Shown: positions 60,349-64,000 of the stretch, in pieces
Layout of the letters: each line of letters opens with the position of its first letter
Numbering within the stretch: position 1 is the first letter of the stretch
Assembly (NCBI RefSeq): GCF_008704655.1
Contig: NZ_CP023688.1
Location: 1,798,001-1,862,000 of the forward strand
Origin: Streptomyces rimosus
GTDB taxonomy: Bacteria > Actinomycetota > Actinomycetes > Streptomycetales > Streptomycetaceae
Direction of reading: 5' to 3'
DNA: 64,000 bases
Notes under the pieces: generated by a model
Seen by the model: only the letters and a program-made list of their open reading frames with translations
Databases searched by the model: none
What the model was told of the DNA's origin: nothing
Translations under genes and position numbers: made by a program

Positions 60349-61404
60349 TCATCGGGTCCCGCGCCCGGTGTACTCCTCCAGCTTCGGTACGTCCTTGCCG
60401 GTGACGACGGCCGGGCCGGTCAGCACCGGTTTGCCGCCGCCCAGGACGTTGCCGTTGGCCTTGTGCAGCCACAGCAGGTCCACCGACTCGTAGCCCTGGA
60501 GGTAGGGCTGCTGGTCCACGGCGAAGTCGATGTCCTTCTTCTTCAGGAGCCCGACCACGGACGGGTTCAGGTCGAAGGTGCCGATCCGGGCCTTGCTGCC
60601 GGCCTCGTCGCGGGCCTTCCCGGCGATCGCGGCCATCGGCGCGCCGAGTGTGACGACGGCGTCGATGTCCCGGTCCGACTGGAGCCTGGCCTGTACGGAG
60701 GACTGGGAGGCGGGCGCGTTGGTGCCGTCCACGTTCAGGTTCTCCACCCGGCCGGAGAAGGTCGCGCGCACCCCGGCGCAGCGGTCCTCCAGGGAGACGT
60801 TGCCCTGCTCATGGACGACGCACAGCGCCTTCTTCCGGCCCCGCCGGTTCAGCTCCTCGCCGACGGCGCGGCCCGCCACGGTCTCGTCCTGGCCGATGTG
60901 GGTGAGGGCGCCGTAGCGGGCCGAGGACTGCCCGCCGGAGTTGATCGTGATCACCGGGACGCCCTGCGCGACGGCCTTGCGGACCACGGCCGCCAGCGCC
61001 TGCGGCTTGGCGAGCGTGACGATCAGCCCGTCCACCTTCTGGTCGAGGTAGGACTGCACCAGCTCGGCCTGCTTGCCGCCCTCCTTGTCGTTGGCGTACA
61101 GGAACTTCACGTTGTCCTTGCGGGCGGCCTGCTCCGCGCCGTTCTGCACGATGTCCCAGAAGGTGTCGCCCTCGCCGGCGTGGCTGACCATGCCGATCGT
61201 CATACGGGGCGTGTCGACCGGCCGGACACCGGCCCCGCCGCTCGGCTTGTCCTCGGCGCCCTTGCCGCCGGAGCCGCTGCACCCGGCGACGAGCGCGAGG
61301 GCGGCGACGGCCGCCGGGAGCCCGGCCTTGCGGGGCCGGACGGTCCGGGGCTTGATGGTCCGGGGCTTGATGGTGGTACGGGACTTGCGCACGGTACACC
61401 TCAT
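60349..61404 (-). CDS. CUT2-type sugar-binding lipoprotein 2 (tandem paralogue)
   Basis: Binding lipoprotein of 351 aa, first gene of the import operon. The lipobox LVAGC gives Cys42; the N-terminus before it has the odd repeat TIKPRTIKPRTVRP. The body follows the first binding protein almost motif for motif ([39 protein letters not shown]). It starts at ATG 61404, but GTG 61392 preceded by GAGGTG is a good alternative. A 122-bp gap separates it from the second binding protein. GntR-controlled promoter upstream. Confidence 0.9.
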   Translation of the reverse strand: MRCTVRKSRTTIKPRTIKPRTVRPRKAGLPAAVAALALVAGCSGSGGKGAEDKPSGGAGVRPVDTPRMTIGMVSHAGEGDTFWDIVQNGAEQAARKDNVKFLYANDKEGGKQAELVQSYLDQKVDGLIVTLAKPQALAAVVRKAVAQGVPVITINSGGQSSARYGALTHIGQDETVAGRAVGEELNRRGRKKALCVVHEQGNVSLEDRCAGVRATFSGRVENLNVDGTNAPASQSSVQARLQSDRDIDAVVTLGAPMAAIAGKARDEAGSKARIGTFDLNPSVVGLLKKKDIDFAVDQQPYLQGYESVDLLWLHKANGNVLGGGKPVLTGPAVVTGKDVPKLEEYTGRGTR

Positions 61405-61447
61405 GGAACCGCCCTCTCTCCCGCGCCGCCCAATGGCGGCTGGAGGA

Positions 61448-61494
61448 GTTCTAGCGGCGCGCGCCGAGCCCCGTCAATGGTTTGTCAGAACATT
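61448..61494 (-). promoter_or_regulatory. Promoter and GntR-like site of the sugar import operon
   Basis: On the minus strand: -35 TTGACG (61472-61477), 18-bp spacer, -10 TAGAAC (61448-61453). Just upstream TTGTCAGAACATT (61482-61494 on the plus strand) matches the palindrome ATTGTCCGGACAAT before gntR at most positions. A GCCGCC-caat-GGCGGC hairpin (61425-61440) lies where the mRNA would start. Confidence 0.55.
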
Positions 61495-61529
61495 CTTACC
61501 CGGGGGGTCATCCGGTGGGCGCGGCGGAC

Positions 61530-62303
61530 TCAGGGCCGTACGAGCAGCTGGAACTCGAAGGCGTACCGCGAGGCGCGGTAGACGTGCGAGCCGAACTCGA
61601 CCGCGCGGCCGGTGTCGTCGAAGGTCGTACGCTGCATCGTCAGCAGCGGAGCGCCCTCGGGCTCGCCGAGCCGCTCACCCTCCTCGGCCGTGGCGGCACG
61701 CGCGCCGACGGCCTGGCGGGCGCTGTGCAGCGTGATCCCGGCACCCCGCATCAGGCGGTACAGACCGGTCTCCTCCAGCCGCTCGGTGCTGAGGTCGATC
61801 AGCCCGGCGGGGAGGTGATTGCGCAGGTGGGCGACGGGCTCACCGTGCGTGAACCGCAGCCGCTCGACGAGCGCCACCTCGGCACCCTCCGCGATCCCGA
61901 GCGCGGCGGCGACCTCGGCCGTGGCCTCGGTGGTGGTGTTCAGCAGCACACGGGTGGCGGGCTTCTGCCCGGCGGCCTCCAGGTCGTCGTAAAGGCTGCT
62001 CAGCTCCAGCGGGCGCTTGACCTGACTGTGCACGACCTGCGTACCGATGCCGCGGCGCCGCACCAGCAGCCCCTTGTCGACCAGCGACTGGATGGCCTGG
62101 CGGACGGTCGGCCGGGACAGCCCGAGGCGCCCGGCCAGCTCGATCTCGTTGCCGAGCAGGCTGCCCGGCGCCAGCTTGCCCGTCTCGATGGCCGTCTCCA
62201 GCTGCTGCGACAGCTGGAAGTACAGCGGGACCGGGCTGCTCCGGTCCACGCTGAACCGGACGGGGCTCTCGTCGCCCTTGGAGTCTGTTTCGCGTTTCCC
62301 CAC
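61530..62303 (-). CDS. GntR/HutC-family regulator of the sugar import operon
   Basis: Regulator of 257 aa. Winged helix at about 18-85 (LYFQLSQQLETAIETGKLAP, IELAGRLGLSRPTVRQAIQS, LVDKGLLVRRRGIGTQVV) and a UTRA effector domain (LVERLRFTHGEPVAHLRNHL, RTTFDDTGRAVEFGSHVYRA). It lies upstream of the binding-protein genes on the same strand and has a perfect palindrome ATTGTCCGGACAAT 50 bp before its start, with a related site at the import promoter. GTG 62303 has TACCCT 7 nt upstream and no ribosome binding site. The inducer is probably the sugar or its phosphate. Confidence 0.9.
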   Translation of the reverse strand: MGKRETDSKGDESPVRFSVDRSSPVPLYFQLSQQLETAIETGKLAPGSLLGNEIELAGRLGLSRPTVRQAIQSLVDKGLLVRRRGIGTQVVHSQVKRPLELSSLYDDLEAAGQKPATRVLLNTTTEATAEVAAALGIAEGAEVALVERLRFTHGEPVAHLRNHLPAGLIDLSTERLEETGLYRLMRGAGITLHSARQAVGARAATAEEGERLGEPEGAPLLTMQRTTFDDTGRAVEFGSHVYRASRYAFEFQLLVRP

Positions 62304-62310
62304 GGCTGGG

Positions 62311-62316
62311 AGGGTA
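62311..62316 (-). promoter_or_regulatory. -10 box TACCCT of gntR, leaderless start
   Basis: TACCCT lies 7 nt before GTG 62303 on the minus strand with no ribosome binding site; the GntR palindrome is just upstream of it. Confidence 0.5.
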
Positions 62317-62352
62317 TCCGGCCCGGCAGATGACGGGAAGTCCAGAGGTCAC

Positions 62353-62366
62353 ATTGTCCGGACAAT
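62353..62366. promoter_or_regulatory. GntR operator, perfect 14-bp palindrome
   Basis: ATTGTCCGGACAAT is a perfect palindrome centred about 57 bp upstream of the gntR start. It matches HutC-type operators in size and recurs imperfectly at the import promoter. Confidence 0.7.
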
Positions 62367-62500
62367 CACGTCGGGGTGGGCGGGATCATGGTGGCGGCGG
62401 AGGTGATCTTGCCGTCGGCCGCGCGGGCGTGCACACCCGTACGGGAAACCGTTCCACCGGCGCAGCTCATCGCGTACGCCGGGACCCGGCGCGACGCCCG

Positions 62501-62887
62501 TCACGCCATCTCCCGTTCCCCGTCCGTGCGCGCCTCCGCGATCACCTCGTCCAGCACCTCCCGCGAACGCAGCAGATCACCAATCATCGCGTCGATACGC
62601 TTCCGTTCCACCGCCAGATCCTCGGCCAGCGCGGCGGTGGCGGTCGCCGAGCCGCCATACTCCCGCATACAGGGCAGCAGTTGCGCGATCTTCGCGCTGC
62701 ACAGCCCGGCCGCGAACAGCTCCTGGATACGAATCACTCGGTCCACACAGGCTTCGGGGAACTCGCGGTGGCCACCGGCCGTCCGCTCCGCCGCCAGCAG
62801 ACCCTGCTTCTCGTAGTAGCGCAGCGACCGCTCGCTGACTCCCGTACGCCGCGCCAACTCTCCTATGCGCACCGGCTCTTCCCCCAT
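62501..62887 (-). CDS. MerR-family regulator of the Old Yellow Enzyme gene
   Basis: Regulator of 128 aa. RIGELARRTGVSERSLRYYE then KQGLLAAERTAGGHREFPE is the MerR winged helix; a single dimerisation helix follows and there is no large effector domain. The two cysteines (GLCSAKIAQLLPCM) are not in a metal-binding loop at the C-terminus, so it is not a typical metal sensor. ATG 62887 follows GAGGGGA. It is divergent from an Old Yellow Enzyme gene whose promoter has a MerR-type 20-bp spacer; it probably senses electrophiles or redox compounds. Confidence 0.88.
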   Translation of the reverse strand: MGEEPVRIGELARRTGVSERSLRYYEKQGLLAAERTAGGHREFPEACVDRVIRIQELFAAGLCSAKIAQLLPCMREYGGSATATAALAEDLAVERKRIDAMIGDLLRSREVLDEVIAEARTDGEREMA

Positions 62888-62927
62888 TCCCCTCGTCCCC
62901 GGCCACCGCCGGATCCGGCTGCCGAGC

Positions 62928-62959
62928 TTGAACCTGACATTAGTGTCACCTTCTACCGT
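62928..62959 (+). promoter_or_regulatory. MerR-type promoter of the Old Yellow Enzyme gene
   Basis: -35 TTGAAC (62928-62933) and -10 TACCGT (62954-62959) are 20 bp apart, with the dyad TGACATTAGTGTCA (62935-62948) in the spacer. The -10 lies 6 nt before ATG 62966, so the message is leaderless. The adjacent divergent merR gene is the obvious activator. Confidence 0.75.
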
Positions 62960-62965
62960 CCTGCC

Positions 62966-64000
62966 ATGACGCACACCACGCTCGCCCCGCAGGCCCCTTC
63001 CGCACCGTCCGCCGACACCCCGCCGTCCCTCCTCACCCCCTACGCCTCCGCCATCCTCAACACGCCCAACCGCATCGTCATGGCCCCGATGACCCGCTTC
63101 CGCGCCGACGAGGACAGCGTCCCGCTCCCCTTCGTCGCCGACTACTACGCACAGCGCGCCTCGGCAGGCCTCATCGTCACCGAGGGCATCTGGCCCTCCT
63201 TCCCCGGTCAGAGCGGCTGGCGCGTACCTGGCCTGGCGACCGGCCGGCAGGTCGCCAGCTGGCGACGGGTCACCGACGCCGTGCACGCCGCGGGCGGCCG
63301 CATCTTCGCCCAGCTCATGCACGCCGGGCGCATCGGCCACCCGCTGGGGCGCATCGACGGCGGTCACCCGGCCGGACCGTCCGCGGTGCCCGTACCGCAG
63401 GCCCAGCACACTCCCGCCGGGAAGCAGGACCCCGTGGTCCCCCGTGTCATGACGCACGACGACATCCGCACGGCGGTACGGGACTTCGCCGACGGTGCCC
63501 GCAACGCGATCCGCGCCGGGTTCGACGGCGTCGAGATCCACGGCGCGAACAGCTATCTGCTCCACCAGTTCCTCGCCGACAACACCAACCTCCGCCAGGA
63601 CGCGTACGGCGGCGACGTCACCGGCCGTATCCGCTTCCCCGTCGAGGTCGTGCGCGCCGTGGCCGACGCGGTCGGCGCCCGCCGCACCGCACTGCGCCTG
63701 TCCCCCGGCAATCCGCAGTTCGGCATGGCGGAGGCGGACCCCGCGCCCGTGTACCGCGCCCTTGTGGACCGCCTCGCTCCCCTGGGCCTGGCCTACCTCC
63801 ACCTCACCGAGAGCACCCCGGCCTACCGGGCGCTGGCCGACCTGCGGCCCCACTGGCCCGGCACCCTCATCGCCAACGTGGGCGAGAACGGGGCACCGAC
63901 GACGCGGGAGGCGGGCCAGGCCCTCCTGGACTCCCGCCGCGCCGACCTGGTCTCGTACGGCCGGGCCTTCCTCGCCAACCCCGACCTCCCGCACCGCTTC
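62966..64000 (+). CDS. Old Yellow Enzyme-family NADH:flavin oxidoreductase (3' end outside window)
   Basis: FMN-dependent ene-reductase; the first 345 codons are visible and the frame is open at the window edge. NRIVMAPMTRFRA is the OYE N-terminal flavin motif, FAQLMHAGRIGHP the next conserved strand, and GFDGVEIHGANSYLLHQFL carries the substrate-binding His-x-x-Asn pair; YGGDVTGRIRFPVEVV and DLVSYGRAFLANPDLP complete the TIM barrel. It reduces activated C=C bonds of enones or detoxifies electrophiles, in the cytoplasm. Expression is expected to be MerR-activated through the 20-bp-spacer promoter. Confidence 0.93.
   Translation, partial: MTHTTLAPQAPSAPSADTPPSLLTPYASAILNTPNRIVMAPMTRFRADEDSVPLPFVADYYAQRASAGLIVTEGIWPSFPGQSGWRVPGLATGRQVASWRRVTDAVHAAGGRIFAQLMHAGRIGHPLGRIDGGHPAGPSAVPVPQAQHTPAGKQDPVVPRVMTHDDIRTAVRDFADGARNAIRAGFDGVEIHGANSYLLHQFLADNTNLRQDAYGGDVTGRIRFPVEVVRAVADAVGARRTALRLSPGNPQFGMAEADPAPVYRALVDRLAPLGLAYLHLTESTPAYRALADLRPHWPGTLIANVGENGAPTTREAGQALLDSRRADLVSYGRAFLANPDLPHRF

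Overview
The window looks like chromosomal DNA of a Streptomyces or a very close actinomycete. It has very high G+C with strong third-position G/C bias, many secreted polymer-degrading enzymes, and regulators of the TetR, MarR, GntR, LysR, MerR, Rrf2, LuxR and ECF-sigma types. It also has many starts that carry a TANNNT -10 box 6-8 nt before the start codon and no Shine-Dalgarno sequence (leaderless pattern). I see no rRNA, tRNA, insertion sequence, prophage or CRISPR array.

Layout. 0-9.4 kb: an MFS exporter (cut by the left edge) with an isochorismatase-like hydrolase; an amidase-TetR unit with a 16-bp perfect palindromic operator; a MarR regulator; a secreted gamma-glutamyltransferase; a 35-bp-period repeat; a membrane-anchored unknown; a type-B carboxylesterase. 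9.5-16.9 kb: a DUF1992 protein, a secreted FG-GAP protein, a LysE-type exporter, the nitric-oxide module nsrR-hmp with two matching 23-bp operators, and a secreted CocE/S15-like hydrolase. 16.9-21.1 kb: a gluABCD-type amino-acid ABC importer with a divergent autoregulated GntR regulator. 21.2-31.7 kb: an SGNH esterase, exonuclease III, an MBL-fold protein, a PcaL fusion, a LysR-controlled pair (F420/NADPH-type reductase and a degenerate inositol-monophosphatase homologue), and a Clp ATPase that lacks the ClpP-docking loop.

32.0-39.1 kb is a plant-hemicellulose locus. A GH10-CBM13-GH62 xylanase/arabinofuranosidase and a CBM13-GH74 xyloglucanase form a two-gene operon. Directly upstream on the same strand is an unusual one-protein signalling device: an ECF sigma factor fused to an HxxxCxxC zinc anti-sigma-like segment, transmembrane segment(s), a Pro/Thr/Ser linker and a C-terminal AbfB (CBM42, arabinose-binding) domain. 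I infer that it senses arabinoxylan fragments outside the cell and controls sigma activity in cis. This is my main candidate for an interesting system.

39.5-46.0 kb is a compact putative biosynthetic cassette: a PAS-LuxR regulator, then a divergent, translationally coupled three-gene operon (ATP-grasp ligase, stand-alone PPDK-type ATP-binding protein, MFS exporter). 46-55.3 kb holds a secreted HAD phosphatase, an orphan KdpD kinase, a DUF1707 protein, a MerR-controlled alpha/beta hydrolase, a P-loop kinase, RidA with a divergent LysR, a regulator remnant and small membrane proteins. 55.2-62.4 kb is a CUT2-type sugar uptake system (two tandem binding proteins, permease, single-domain ATPase), a ROK glucokinase and a GntR regulator with matching operators. 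The window ends inside an Old Yellow Enzyme gene that is divergent from its MerR regulator.
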